Assembly (NCBI GenBank): GCA_913046825.1
Contig: CAJWTF010000091.1
Span: 1 to 15,272, forward strand
Source: an uncultured Rickettsiales bacterium
Lineage (GTDB): Bacteria > Pseudomonadota > Alphaproteobacteria > UBA8366
DNA: 15,272 nt
Direction: 5' to 3'
A program made the translations under genes and the position numbers. The first letter of the stretch is position 1. Every line of letters starts with the position of its first letter. Shown piece by piece: positions 7,249 to 15,270 of this stretch. The notes beneath the pieces are model-generated. The model had not been told where the DNA came from, did not search any database, and saw only the letters and a list, made by a program, of their open reading frames with translations.

Positions 7249-8199
7249 GTGAGTGATGCGTACCCGGTCGAATTGACCGCGCCGGATATTTCCGTCTATC
7301 GGAGCGGGAATACCGGACTGGACTATGTCACGACGTTCGATAGTGGGAAGCCGGGACCTCATGTTATGGTCTCGGCGGTCACTCATGGCAACGAGCTCTG
7401 CGGTGCGATTACCCTCGATTTTTTGTTTTGCCAAGAGATCAGGCCGAAACAGGGCAAGCTTACCTTCGCGTTCAATAATTATCGCGCTTTTTTGAGCTTC
7501 AATCCGGCGCAGCCGTTGCTTTCTCGGTTCGTCGATGAAGACTTCAACCGGTTATGGTCGCCGGAAGTATTGGACGGACCGCGCACTAGTGCCGAGTTAG
7601 AGCGCGCGCGCGAGTTGCGCCCATTCGTAGATGGGGTGGATTTTCTGCTCGATATCCATTCCATGCAGACCAGCGTTGCGCCGTTGGTGTTGTCAGGACC
7701 GCTTCCCAAGGGCCGGAAATTGGCGGGAGCGCTCGGTGTGCCGGTCTATGTGGTCTCCGATGAAGGGCACGCAGCGGGCCGACGCCTGCGCGATTATGGC
7801 GATTTTGGTGTTCCGTCGAGCAAGAAGAATGCGTTGCTTGTCGAATGCGGACAGCATTGGGAGAAAGCCAGCGCCGATGTCTCGCTACAGACCGCGTTGC
7901 GGTTCCTACTGGCGTGCGATACCGTCGAGCCGGAGAGCGTCGAAGCGCATCTGGCACCAGTCGAAGGCGCTCAGAAATTCGTAGAAGTGACAGATGTTGT
8001 GACGATCAAAACCAACGCCTTTAAGTTTGTGGAGCCCTATCGGGGGTTGGAGGTCATTCCGGAAGCTGGAACGTTGTTGGCCCGGGACGGCGGGGAGGAT
8101 GTTCGAACCCCGCATGACAATTGCATCCTGATCATGCCGTCGCGGCGTCTATTTCCCGGCCAAACAGCGGTGCGTTTGGGACGGTTTCTAGAAACTTAG
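7249..8199 (+). CDS. Succinylglutamate desuccinylase/aspartoacylase family zinc hydrolase
   Basis: This 316-residue protein is an M14-like zinc-dependent deacylase. The zinc ligands are His46 and Glu49 in THGNE and His137 in DIHSM. The substrate-carboxylate loop DEDFNRLW is at 96-103, and a likely catalytic Glu199 lies in LLVECGQH. Family members hydrolyse N-acyl amino acids (N-succinylglutamate, N-acetylaspartate) or related amides. The exact substrate is not readable, and no arginine succinyltransferase (ast) genes are near, so AstE is not proposed. The start is GTG, eight bases after GGAG (7237-7240); in frame it gives the expected N-terminus. It lies 40 bp after fhs on the same strand and may be in its operon. 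A formylated or acylated amino-acid substrate linked to one-carbon supply is speculative. Confidence 0.85.
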   Translation: MSDAYPVELTAPDISVYRSGNTGLDYVTTFDSGKPGPHVMVSAVTHGNELCGAITLDFLFCQEIRPKQGKLTFAFNNYRAFLSFNPAQPLLSRFVDEDFNRLWSPEVLDGPRTSAELERARELRPFVDGVDFLLDIHSMQTSVAPLVLSGPLPKGRKLAGALGVPVYVVSDEGHAAGRRLRDYGDFGVPSSKKNALLVECGQHWEKASADVSLQTALRFLLACDTVEPESVEAHLAPVEGAQKFVEVTDVVTIKTNAFKFVEPYRGLEVIPEAGTLLARDGGEDVRTPHDNCILIMPSRRLFPGQTAVRLGRFLET

Positions 8200-8327
8200 C
8201 GCCAAACCGTAGTAATAAGCGCCTATCGTTCCGATATATTTTAGTATCGAAATTGACCGCGACGGTGAAGGGATGGCAAAAGATTTCCCGGATCGATCTG
8301 TTTAACAGTCGAACAGGAGTAAGAGTT

Positions 8328-9317
8328 ATGCCGTTCTACTTCGACGGGCTATCTATCTTTGTAATCGTCTTTGTGATCCTCGTCCTTCTCATGATCTTCA
8401 TGGGCGTCAAACAAGTGCCGCAAGGGACTGAAATCGCAATCGAGCGCTTTGGTCGGTACACGAAAACGCTGTACCCGGGTTTGAATCTTATCCTGCCCTT
8501 TGTCGATCGGGTCGGCGCTAAAATGAATATGCGAGAAATGGTCCTCGACGTCCCGAGCCAGGAGGTCATTTCCAAGGACAACGCCATGGTGACAGCAGAC
8601 GGCGTTGTCTTTTTTCAGGTGATCGATACCGCCAAGGCGGCGTACGAAGTGAACGACCTGGAGCGCGCGATCCTCAATCTGACAATGACCAATATTCGGA
8701 CTGTGATGGGCTCAATGGATCTGGATATGCTTTTGTCCGAGCGCGACACAATCAACGCGAACCTTCTGAATGTCGTCGATGAAGCAACCAATCCCTGGGG
8801 CGTGAAGGTCACGCGTATCGAGATCAAGGATATCGCACCGCCTCTGGATCTGGTTGAAGCAATGGGGCGGCAGATGAAGGCGGAACGAGAGAAACGCGCC
8901 AGCATTCTGGAAGCAGAGGGCGCGCGGCAGTCCGAAATTCTGCGGGCGGAAGGAATGAAGCAAGCGGCCATCTTGGAGTCTGAGGGCCGGAAGGAAGCGG
9001 CATTCCGGGACGCGGAAGCCCGAGAGCGCGAAGCGGAAGCCGAAGGAAAGGCCACCGCGATGGTATCGGAAGCGATCGCACGTGGCGACATACAGGCGAT
9101 TAATTATTTCGTCGCGCAAAAGTATATCGAGGCCTTGGCTCAGTTTGCGAATTCGCCGAATGAAAAATTGTTCTTCATGCCGGTTGAGGCAACAGGCGTG
9201 ATTGGCGCAATTGGGGGCATTGCCGAAATCGCGAAGCAATCTTTTGGCGATTCTGGCGGCAGGCAAGGCGATTCTGGGTCGACGGGTGGAAATAGCGGCC
9301 CCTGGGAGACATCGTAA
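8328..9317 (+). CDS. qmcA: SPFH/band-7 membrane protein, QmcA (stomatin-like)
   Basis: QmcA is a bacterial stomatin-type protein of the inner membrane that forms large oligomers and is linked to membrane quality control with FtsH and NfeD partners. The 329-residue product has one N-terminal membrane segment (about 9-26), then the SPFH domain starting [19 protein letters not shown], with [11 protein letters not shown] and [17 protein letters not shown] long charged Ala/Glu/Arg-rich coiled coil spans about 185-255. [17 protein letters not shown] follows, and the tail is Gly/Ser-rich. It closely matches the E. coli QmcA pattern that I know. The start ATG follows AGGAG (8315-8319) by eight bases; the open frame upstream to 8121 overlaps the previous gene and lacks family similarity. 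The NfeD gene follows after 5 bp. Confidence 0.93.
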   Translation: MPFYFDGLSIFVIVFVILVLLMIFMGVKQVPQGTEIAIERFGRYTKTLYPGLNLILPFVDRVGAKMNMREMVLDVPSQEVISKDNAMVTADGVVFFQVIDTAKAAYEVNDLERAILNLTMTNIRTVMGSMDLDMLLSERDTINANLLNVVDEATNPWGVKVTRIEIKDIAPPLDLVEAMGRQMKAEREKRASILEAEGARQSEILRAEGMKQAAILESEGRKEAAFRDAEAREREAEAEGKATAMVSEAIARGDIQAINYFVAQKYIEALAQFANSPNEKLFFMPVEATGVIGAIGGIAEIAKQSFGDSGGRQGDSGSTGGNSGPWETS

Positions 9318-9322
9318 TCGCC

Positions 9323-9793
9323 ATGGCTGACATGTCCCAATTCTTACAAGAACTGCGATTCTGGCATTGGTTTATTCTGGGTGTATTACTGCTCGGGCTT
9401 GAGATTGTCCTGCCGGGAACCTTCTTTCTGTGGATGGGCGTATCCGCGGGTATCGTCGGTGGAATACTTCTCGTTGTTCCGGATTTCGATTGGCAGAATC
9501 AGGTTTTGGTATTCGGAGTTTTCTCGGTTGTGGCTTTAGTTGCCTGGCGGTTCTGGCTCAAGAGACATCCGGTTGAAACAGCTGATCCAACGCTGAACGT
9601 CAGGGGTGCCCAGTATATTGGACGCGTCCTCGTCCTGGCGAATCCGATTGTTGATGGCGTTGGAAAAGCCAAAGTAGGCGATAGCCTTTGGCGCGTCTCA
9701 ACCAATGACGAGGTCAATATGCCCGAAGGTGCCCGTGTTCTAGTAACGGGCGTGGAGGGGGCAACGCTGGTCGTAGAGAAGCCGGAAGAATAG
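9323..9793 (+). CDS. ybbJ: NfeD-family membrane protein, partner of QmcA (YbbJ-type)
   Basis: This is a short NfeD protein of 156 residues with three N-terminal membrane segments (about 13-31, 33-52, 58-78) and a C-terminal OB-fold domain (about 95-153). The OB domain contains LNVRGAQYIGR and VGDSLWRV, which match the same positions in E. coli YbbJ. NfeD proteins are encoded next to SPFH proteins and bind or regulate them at the membrane; the 5-bp gap from qmcA indicates translational coupling. Shine-Dalgarno support for ATG 9323 is weak (GGGAG lies 14 bases upstream), and an alternative ATG lies three codons on at 9332. Confidence 0.9.
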   Translation: MADMSQFLQELRFWHWFILGVLLLGLEIVLPGTFFLWMGVSAGIVGGILLVVPDFDWQNQVLVFGVFSVVALVAWRFWLKRHPVETADPTLNVRGAQYIGRVLVLANPIVDGVGKAKVGDSLWRVSTNDEVNMPEGARVLVTGVEGATLVVEKPEE

Positions 9794-9907
9794 GTGAAAT
9801 TACTTAATTAACGTCTCGAAAACAAGATATACATTATAAAATATTGTGAATATTAGCATTACTGTAATTATGACATTAAGTAATGAAGTTAAGTGATTTA
9901 TTTACGT
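9794..9907. repeat. AT-rich convergent spacer with nested inverted repeats
   Basis: This 114-bp spacer lies between two convergent gene ends. It holds a 10-bp inverted repeat, ATTACTTAAT (9799-9808) and ATTAAGTAAT (9875-9884). Between these arms are AATATT-GTG-AATATT (9840-9854) and ATTAC-T-GTAAT (9858-9868). No GC-rich terminator stem is visible, although the folded AT-rich palindromes could serve as a bidirectional end region. Its base composition is strikingly different from the flanks. Confidence 0.6.
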
Positions 9908-11242
9908 TTAAAGTGTTTTAATAATACTCCAAATTTTTTCGATCCAAACTAAATGTTCGGGTTTCATTAGGCAGGACCGTAAACATGTCACGCTCGGTCG
10001 GTCGAAGGTGACATCTTGCCAGTGTGGTTGCAGTAGGCTCTGCGGCAAATCGACGAGGGCGAGATGCAGGTCGCGTTTGGCTGCGTCCTTGAACATTTTT
10101 TGCGAGCGTTCGGATATCTCGCTGGCGGTTTCGCCGAGTGGTGCCCACAAAACGATATCCAGCTCCGGTGGAATGATCGTGAGGAAGTGGTCGTCAGCCT
10201 TCAGGTTGTCAAATAAGGTCGTGGCGGCGGATCGGCATTTCTCTAGATTGCCTGCGAAAATACCACCCTTTGCCAACGGCAGTGCTTGTTGCGTCGTCCA
10301 TAAGGCGACGGCTGCCGCCCCGGCGCGCGAACATTCCAAACTGATTTCGCCGAGATGGAGCTCGGTCGACGTGAAATAGGTATAGGGCGACTCATGTTTG
10401 TAGTGCGCGCCGACTGTTGGGTCGCGAAACAGGATGCAGCCACAACCGTATGGCTGCAGGCCATGCTTATGCGGATCGATGACGATGGAATCCGCATCGC
10501 CGATCTGCGCAAAGACGTCACGGGTACGGGGCGGTAGATTATCCGCAAGGATGAAATATCCGCCATAGGCGGCGTCCACGTGAACCCGGCAATCGTAGCG
10601 CTCCGCTAACGCCAGGATCTCTGGAAGTGGGTCGGTGGTGCCGATACCTGTCGTGCCCATAGTGGCGACGATGGTTCCTACATTGCCAGTATGTAAGGCG
10701 GCATCGAGCGCTGGCATATCCATTCGGCCCTCGGCATCGCTGGCAATCGGTGCGAACGGTATCTGTAGAACTTCGCTGATGCGGCCATGGGTATAGTGCG
10801 CCTGGTCTGAGGCGACGATTGTCTTGCCTGGCTTGATCAGACCGGCGACCCAGAGCGCTTCCATATTTGCCATGGTGCCGCCGCCGGTGAGATGCCCGAG
10901 GTGGGTTTCCCATCCGAACATGCCCGCGATCTCGGCCACGGCTTTGCGTTCCATCGCGGAACTTGCCCGACCGCCATCCATCGCGTGATTGTTCGGGTTG
11001 ATGAACTGCGCCATCGCATAGGCGAGCCGCGCCACAGGATGCGGCGGCTTGAGCATTTGTCCTGCATAGAGCGGATGCTGATAGGGGTAGTTGTCGCGCA
11101 TCCGCTCGGCGGCGGCTAGGAGTACTGGACGTAAAGCGTCGAGATCGGCCTCTGCTTCAAATGCGGGAAGTGTGTCGAAACCGTTATCGAGATGCTCCAG
11201 AGCCTCGGAGAGAAGCTCCAAGGATTTCCGGTCGAAACTCAC
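9908..11242 (-). CDS. PLP-dependent group II decarboxylase family protein
   Basis: This is a pyridoxal-phosphate enzyme of the glutamate/aromatic-amino-acid decarboxylase family, 444 residues from the chosen start. Key residues are His149 (AHYTHGR, ring stacking), Asp223 in HVDAAYGGYF (pyridine nitrogen) and Lys259 in DPHKHGLQPYGCG (Schiff base). HLTGGGTMANMEAL (117-130) is the phosphate-binding region. The Trp that often follows the lysine in this family is His here. The frame is open up to 11380, but that part lies inside the preceding SDR gene and is Arg-rich noise. The GTG at 11242 overlaps the SDR stop as GTGA, giving tight translational coupling. It is third in the operon. Amino acid decarboxylation is expected, but the substrate is unknown. 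Confidence 0.85.
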   Translation of the reverse strand: MSFDRKSLELLSEALEHLDNGFDTLPAFEAEADLDALRPVLLAAAERMRDNYPYQHPLYAGQMLKPPHPVARLAYAMAQFINPNNHAMDGGRASSAMERKAVAEIAGMFGWETHLGHLTGGGTMANMEALWVAGLIKPGKTIVASDQAHYTHGRISEVLQIPFAPIASDAEGRMDMPALDAALHTGNVGTIVATMGTTGIGTTDPLPEILALAERYDCRVHVDAAYGGYFILADNLPPRTRDVFAQIGDADSIVIDPHKHGLQPYGCGCILFRDPTVGAHYKHESPYTYFTSTELHLGEISLECSRAGAAAVALWTTQQALPLAKGGIFAGNLEKCRSAATTLFDNLKADDHFLTIIPPELDIVLWAPLGETASEISERSQKMFKDAAKRDLHLALVDLPQSLLQPHWQDVTFDRPSVTCLRSCLMKPEHLVWIEKIWSIIKTL

Positions 11243-12048
11243 CCTGGCGAGACAGCTGAAAGACTGAGCCCGCCGTCGACCACGATGTCCGCGCCGGTAA
11301 TGTATTTCGCATCGTCGGAGGCCAGGAACAGCGCCGCGTTCGCCACGTCCCAGGCGTCTCCCATATGGCCCATGGGGCATTGGGAATCGCGGAGGCGGAT
11401 CATCTCGTCCACATCACCGTCGGCGTAAGTTCCGGCAAGGCCGACTTCTACCATCGGCGTCCTCATCAAGCCCGGCAGGATGGCGTTGCAACGGATGTGT
11501 TTTGGTGCGTATTGCGCGGCGATGGTCTTCGTCAATTGCAAGATCGCCGCCTTGGTCGTGGCATAGGAGAGATATGCGACGCCCATCCATCGAATGCCGG
11601 AGACCGAGGAGATGTTCACGATGGCGCCGCCGCCTTGGGTTTCCATGACTGGGATAGTGTGTTTGCAGGTCAGGAACATGCTTTTGACGTTCACCGCGTT
11701 GACCTTATCCCATTCCGCTTCGTCATGCTCCACCGGTCCGCCCATGCCGAGGATGCCGACATTGTTGTGCAGAATGTTGACGGTGCCGTAGGTGTCACAA
11801 CACGTGTCGACCATGGCTTTGACTTGTTCGCTGTCGGTGACGTTGCATTGGAAGGCAATTGCCTCATTGCCTTCTTGCGTGATAATCCCGGCGGTCTCTT
11901 GGGCCGCATCCATATTCATATCCGCGCAGAGCACCTTCGCCCCTTCGCGCGCAAACAGCGCCGCGGTGGCCTTGCCGTTTCCCCAACCGGGCCCGATGGA
12001 GCCGGCGCCGGTGACGATAGCGGTTTTACCTGCGAGGCGTCCGGTCAT
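11239..12048 (-). CDS. Short-chain dehydrogenase/reductase
   Basis: This is a classical SDR of 269 residues that oxidises or reduces an alcohol/carbonyl with NAD(P)H. The cofactor loop is TGAGSIGPGWGNG (13-25), longer than the usual TGxxxGIG; this GPGWGNG form is, as far as I know, found in a recognisable SDR subgroup. Asp43 after the second strand (VLCADMN) favours NAD over NADP. NNVG is at 95-98, the catalytic serine region NISSVSG at 145-151, and Tyr162 and Lys166 in SYATTK. The ATG has a good Shine-Dalgarno, AAGGAG (12057-12062), eight bases upstream, inside the end of the preceding gene. It overlaps the synthetase stop by one base (TAATG) and the decarboxylase start by four (GTGA). It acts with its operon partners on an unknown substrate. 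Confidence 0.9.
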   Translation of the reverse strand: MTGRLAGKTAIVTGAGSIGPGWGNGKATAALFAREGAKVLCADMNMDAAQETAGIITQEGNEAIAFQCNVTDSEQVKAMVDTCCDTYGTVNILHNNVGILGMGGPVEHDEAEWDKVNAVNVKSMFLTCKHTIPVMETQGGGAIVNISSVSGIRWMGVAYLSYATTKAAILQLTKTIAAQYAPKHIRCNAILPGLMRTPMVEVGLAGTYADGDVDEMIRLRDSQCPMGHMGDAWDVANAALFLASDDAKYITGADIVVDGGLSLSAVSPG

Positions 12049-13571
12049 TACCCAGTCTCCTTCGCGTCGCGGTCCCGGAGGTCGGTTTTCAGGACCTTCC
12101 CGTAATTATTCTTCGGCAGGCTGTCGACATAGCGGTAATCCTTGGGGCGCTTGAAGCGGGCCACGTGCTCCAGGCAAAGCGCATCCAGTTCTTTTGGCGT
12201 GGCTTTCTCCGCGTCTTCTGCGACCACATAGGCGACGACGACTTCGCCCCATTCGGGATCGGGTCTGCCGATGACCGAGACTTCGGCGACGCCGGGATGG
12301 CGCAGTAATACCTCCTCGACCTCGCGGGGGTAGATATTGGTGCCACCGCTAATGATCATGTCCTTGGATCGATCTTTCAGGGTCAGGAAACCGTCTTCAT
12401 CGAAGGTTCCGACATCGCCCGTATGCAGCCAGCCGCCTCGTAGGGCGGCCTCGGTGGCTTCTGGGTTCCGCCAATAGCCCTTCATGACAATATCGCCTTT
12501 CACCAGGATTTCGCCGATCTCGCCCGGCGGCAGAGTGACGTCATCCTCGTCGGCGGTTCGCACCAAGAGGCCGCTCATCGAACGCCCGACGGAGCCGAGG
12601 CGTTCGAGATAACGCGGATGGTCGCGCATGGCATGGAAGTCCTGGTTCAGCGACGTGATGGTCATCGGCGATTCACCTTGACCGTAGAGCTGGGTGAACT
12701 TGTTGCCGAAGCGATCCATCGCTTGCAGGATATCCTCCACATACATTGGACCGCCACCATAGATGACCGCTTTTAAATTAGAGGTGTCGGAATCGGTCGG
12801 TGATATCAGCATCCGTTTGACCATGGTGGGTGCCGCAAAGAACGCGAGATTGGGCCATGCCTTGATCAGCTCGAAGATCTCTTGTGGCTCGAAGCCACCG
12901 CTCTCCGGGATCACTTGGCAGGAGCCCTTCATAATATGGGCAAGGCCATATAGACCTGCACCGTGGCTGATCGGTGCGGCGTGCAGCATTGCCGACCACG
13001 GCGCATAAGGGTCAACATCGGCCAAATAGCACCACGAACAGACCGCGAGGTTTCTGTGCGAGAGCATGGCGCCTTTTGGCCGGCCAGTGGTGCCACTGGT
13101 ATAGAACAACCAAGCTAGGTCGTCGGCGTCGGTTTCCACCATCTTGATCGGGTCGGCCGCGAGGAGGGCTGTGTGATCCGGGTCGCCGAGGACAATCACC
13201 CGCTCTAATCCGTCGATTTCGGTGCCCCGAATTTCGTCGGCGAGATCGGCGGTTGCGATACAGACTTTCGAGCCGCTGTTCTCGATGATGTATTTGAATT
13301 CGCTCGGGTGTAGTTTGGCGTTGATCGGCACCGCCGCGAGGCCGCCGTGCCAGGCGCCGAACATGCATTCCATATATTCCGGACAGTTCTTCATCAACAG
13401 CGCGACCCGGTCACCTTTGGCCATGCCGATCACGTGGCGCAAACCGCCCGCGATCCGGGAAACCCGGTCCGCCATTTCGGCATAGGTATGGACGACTTTG
13501 TCACCATAGGCGGTAGCGGGCTTGTCACCAACTGTGCCGCCGTTTCGCGCCACCCACATTGCAAGATTCAC
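12048..13571 (-). CDS. Acyl-CoA synthetase (AMP-forming), ANL superfamily
   Basis: The enzyme activates a carboxylic acid to acyl-AMP and then acyl-CoA. Motifs, numbered from the chosen start, are the AMP-binding loop YTSGTTGRPKG (157-167), LYGQGESPM, WLHTGDVGTFDEDG, the hinge region DRSKDMIISGGTNIYPREVEEV, and the C-terminal catalytic Lys492 in NNYGKVLK. The product is 507 residues, which is typical. The frame is open to 13649, but the GTG at 13571 is preferred: the protein there reads (M)NLAMWVARNGG, the common beginning of this family, and GGGAG (13579-13583) lies seven bases upstream. It is the first gene of the operon with the SDR and decarboxylase. Specificity (fatty, aromatic or short-chain acid) cannot be told from sequence alone. 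Confidence 0.92.
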   Translation of the reverse strand: MNLAMWVARNGGTVGDKPATAYGDKVVHTYAEMADRVSRIAGGLRHVIGMAKGDRVALLMKNCPEYMECMFGAWHGGLAAVPINAKLHPSEFKYIIENSGSKVCIATADLADEIRGTEIDGLERVIVLGDPDHTALLAADPIKMVETDADDLAWLFYTSGTTGRPKGAMLSHRNLAVCSWCYLADVDPYAPWSAMLHAAPISHGAGLYGLAHIMKGSCQVIPESGGFEPQEIFELIKAWPNLAFFAAPTMVKRMLISPTDSDTSNLKAVIYGGGPMYVEDILQAMDRFGNKFTQLYGQGESPMTITSLNQDFHAMRDHPRYLERLGSVGRSMSGLLVRTADEDDVTLPPGEIGEILVKGDIVMKGYWRNPEATEAALRGGWLHTGDVGTFDEDGFLTLKDRSKDMIISGGTNIYPREVEEVLLRHPGVAEVSVIGRPDPEWGEVVVAYVVAEDAEKATPKELDALCLEHVARFKRPKDYRYVDSLPKNNYGKVLKTDLRDRDAKETG

Positions 13572-13578
13572 GGTCTCG

Positions 13579-13583
13579 CTCCC
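13579..13583 (-). promoter_or_regulatory. Ribosome binding site that fixes the GTG start of the acyl-CoA synthetase
   Basis: On the minus strand GGGAG ends seven bases before GTG 13571. It supports this start over the upstream in-frame ATG codons at 13601 and 13649. Confidence 0.6.
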
Positions 13584-13677
13584 TCGTGCGATTGTTCCCA
13601 TCTCTGAGCTTGGCGGAGTCTGGCGAAGGGCAACCCCGGGAGCAAACATTTTGACGGTAAATCCGTGACCTTGCGGT

Positions 13678-13707
13678 GTTCTAGCCTTAGTTTCGGCACT
13701 GAATCAA
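13678..13707 (-). promoter_or_regulatory. Weak candidate sigma-70 promoter for the synthetase operon
   Basis: On the minus strand TTGATT (13707-13702) and TAGAAC (13683-13678) each match four of six consensus bases and are 18 bp apart, about 107 nt before the GTG start. The spacer between the divergent synthetase and rhomboid genes is only 151 bp, so a promoter near here is expected, but the match is weak. Confidence 0.25.
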
Positions 13708-13722
13708 CCCAAAGGATAATCC

Positions 13723-14430
13723 GTGTCCGCTGTACAGAATGCGCCCATCTTTAACGCCCCCGATGCGGTCAAATGGATTGCCGGTGTGACACTACTCGCC
13801 CATATCGGGCGGGTGTATCTCTTGTCCGATGAGGGCGCGCTGTCCCTAATGGTCGATATGGCCTTTATTCCAGCCCGCTACTCTGAGGCGACTTTGGCCG
13901 CGCATGGCGCGGATTGGTTGCTTTTCTCAACGCCGGTGACGTATTTGTTGGTGCACGGTGATCTCATGCATTTGCTGGTGAACGTCTTAATGTTTCTGGC
14001 ATTCGGTGCCGCGGTCGGTCGCCGCATGGGAAGCTGGGCGATGCTTCAATTCTATGTGTCTTGCGGACTTGCGGGCGCCTTGGTGTTTTGGTTTTTTAAT
14101 ATTGGATTGATAGCACCTGTCATTGGAGCGTCGGGCGCTGTTGCCGGAATAGTCGGTGCGGTCTGCCGCATGAGTTTCCGGCCTTCCGATCCTTCTAATC
14201 CCATGCCTTTCAGTAGCAAAAGTTCAGCGCTTGGATTTGTCGTCGTGTGGATGGTACTGAATTTTGTTTTCGGCATGCTCCCGCCCGAAGCGCTCGGTAT
14301 GGCGGGTGGGGGTATCGCCTGGGAGACCCATCTCGGTGGGTTTATATTCGGATTTATCGGAATTTCATGGTTTGACGGTCGTGGCTTGCCGCCAAATCGT
14401 TTTGAATTTACACCAACGGCACATACATAG
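13723..14430 (+). CDS. Rhomboid family intramembrane serine protease
   Basis: This 235-residue membrane protease cleaves substrates within or near transmembrane helices. It has about six hydrophobic segments. The conserved HGDLMHLLVN (78-87) gives the His and Asn that line the active site. The nucleophile is Ser137 in GASGAVAG, and the catalytic His203 lies in ETHLGGFIFGF. All parts of the Ser-His dyad are present, so it should be active. The start is GTG, six bases after AAAGGA (13711-13716). The C-terminus is a short soluble tail. It is divergent from the synthetase operon and lies 35 bp before the nitroreductase gene, with which it is probably co-transcribed. Natural substrates are unknown. 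Confidence 0.92.
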   Translation: MSAVQNAPIFNAPDAVKWIAGVTLLAHIGRVYLLSDEGALSLMVDMAFIPARYSEATLAAHGADWLLFSTPVTYLLVHGDLMHLLVNVLMFLAFGAAVGRRMGSWAMLQFYVSCGLAGALVFWFFNIGLIAPVIGASGAVAGIVGAVCRMSFRPSDPSNPMPFSSKSSALGFVVVWMVLNFVFGMLPPEALGMAGGGIAWETHLGGFIFGFIGISWFDGRGLPPNRFEFTPTAHT

Positions 14431-14465
14431 CATGTGCAGGCGCTGGATTTGAGGAGGTCGACGCG

Positions 14466-15035
14466 ATGGACACGATGCAGGCTCTTATTTCACGGGTATC
14501 CGTACCACCGAAGCTATTGAGCGATCCGGCACCCCACGGCGCTGATTTGGATGAAATCATGGCGGCGGCGATGAGCGCGCCCGATCACGGGAAGCTATCG
14601 CCATTCCAGTTCATCACCATTGAGGGTGATGCCCGAGCCAAACTCGGCGATGTTTTCGTTGAGGCGCTGAAGAAGCGCGATCCGTCGGCGGACGAAGCGA
14701 TGATCGAAAAGGAACGAAATCGCCCAATGCGCTCGCCGCTGATCGTCGTTGCCGTCGCGAAGATCGACGAGGATAACGAGAAGGTGCCCCCGGTCGAGCA
14801 GGCCGTCACCACGGGTATTGCGGCCTATAACATGATCGTGGCCGCTCAGGCCAAAGGCTACGGGGGTATCCTGCTGACAGGCAAGAACGCCAAAGATCTT
14901 AACGTTAAAGCGGCACTCGGCCTTGAGGAGACGGATGAAATCGTCTCTTTCGTCTATCTCGGCACACCGATCAAGCAAGTCAGCGAAAAACGCCGCCCGG
15001 ACGCCGCGCAATTCATGTCGGAATGGACGGGATAG
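14466..15035 (+). CDS. ydjA: Nitroreductase family protein, YdjA-like
   Basis: This is an FMN-dependent nitroreductase-fold protein of 189 residues, close to the 183 of E. coli YdjA, the minimal member of the family. Shared features are the helix MDTMQALISRVSV, SAPDHGKLSPFQFITIEGDAR, the RSPLIVVAVAKI strand, VEQAVTTGIAAYNM, and the C-terminal FVYLGTP. The N-terminal FMN-phosphate-binding motif, usually RRS, reads SRVS here, so one arginine is lost. A strong Shine-Dalgarno, GAGGAGG (14451-14457), lies eight bases before ATG. Physiological substrate is unknown, as for most YdjA-type proteins. It converges on the alanine dehydrogenase remnant, with 64 bp between stop codons. Confidence 0.88.
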   Translation: MDTMQALISRVSVPPKLLSDPAPHGADLDEIMAAAMSAPDHGKLSPFQFITIEGDARAKLGDVFVEALKKRDPSADEAMIEKERNRPMRSPLIVVAVAKIDEDNEKVPPVEQAVTTGIAAYNMIVAAQAKGYGGILLTGKNAKDLNVKAALGLEETDEIVSFVYLGTPIKQVSEKRRPDAAQFMSEWTG

Positions 15036-15099
15036 CCCTTCTCTGCAGCACGTCTTCTCTCGGCGTGTAGTCCATGTCGACGGCTTCTGCGACGGCTTC

Positions 15100-15270
15100 T
15101 TAGGTAACTTTACCTTCGTGCACATTAATACCTTCGAGAAATCCCGGATCGTTTAAGAGTGCCTTCTTCCAACCCAGTTCAGCGAGCTCCAAAGTATAGG
15201 GTAGTGTTGTGTTGTTGAGCGCGAAAGTGGAAGTCTGCACGACCGCGCCCAGCATGTTGGTGACGCAATA
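15100..15270 (-). pseudogene. ald: Alanine dehydrogenase, C-terminal end with premature stop (partial)
   Basis: The minus strand from the right edge encodes 56 residues that match the end of alanine dehydrogenase (L-alanine to pyruvate, NAD): CVTNMLGAVVQTSTFALNN, then LPYTLELAELGWKKAL and GINVHEGKVT, ending at TAA (15102-15100). The frame continues past this stop with EAVAEAVDMDYTPREDVLQ, which is the family's normal C-terminus, so TAA replaces a codon usually encoding Tyr or Cys. The almost invariant MPGAVP[R/K]TS loop is also altered to MLGAVVQTS, losing both prolines and the basic residue. Together these suggest a decaying gene, though a functional protein about 20 residues shorter cannot be excluded. 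The rest of the gene lies outside the window. Confidence 0.7.

Noticed and set aside
8121..8327. N-terminal extension of the qmcA frame
   Set aside because: It overlaps the end of the deacylase gene, has no stomatin similarity, and a strong AGGAG plus ATG lies at 8328.
9794..9907. Insertion-sequence ends or attachment site in the AT-rich island
   Set aside because: No transposase, integrase, target duplication or tRNA is nearby; the palindromes alone do not support it.
11243..11380. Upstream extension of the decarboxylase frame
   Set aside because: It is an Arg/Gly-rich shadow of the SDR gene; the GTG at 11242 gives the family-like start and a GTGA overlap.
11365..12105. 246-residue plus-strand open frame opposite the SDR
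   Set aside because: Antisense shadow; the minus strand encodes a complete SDR with all motifs.
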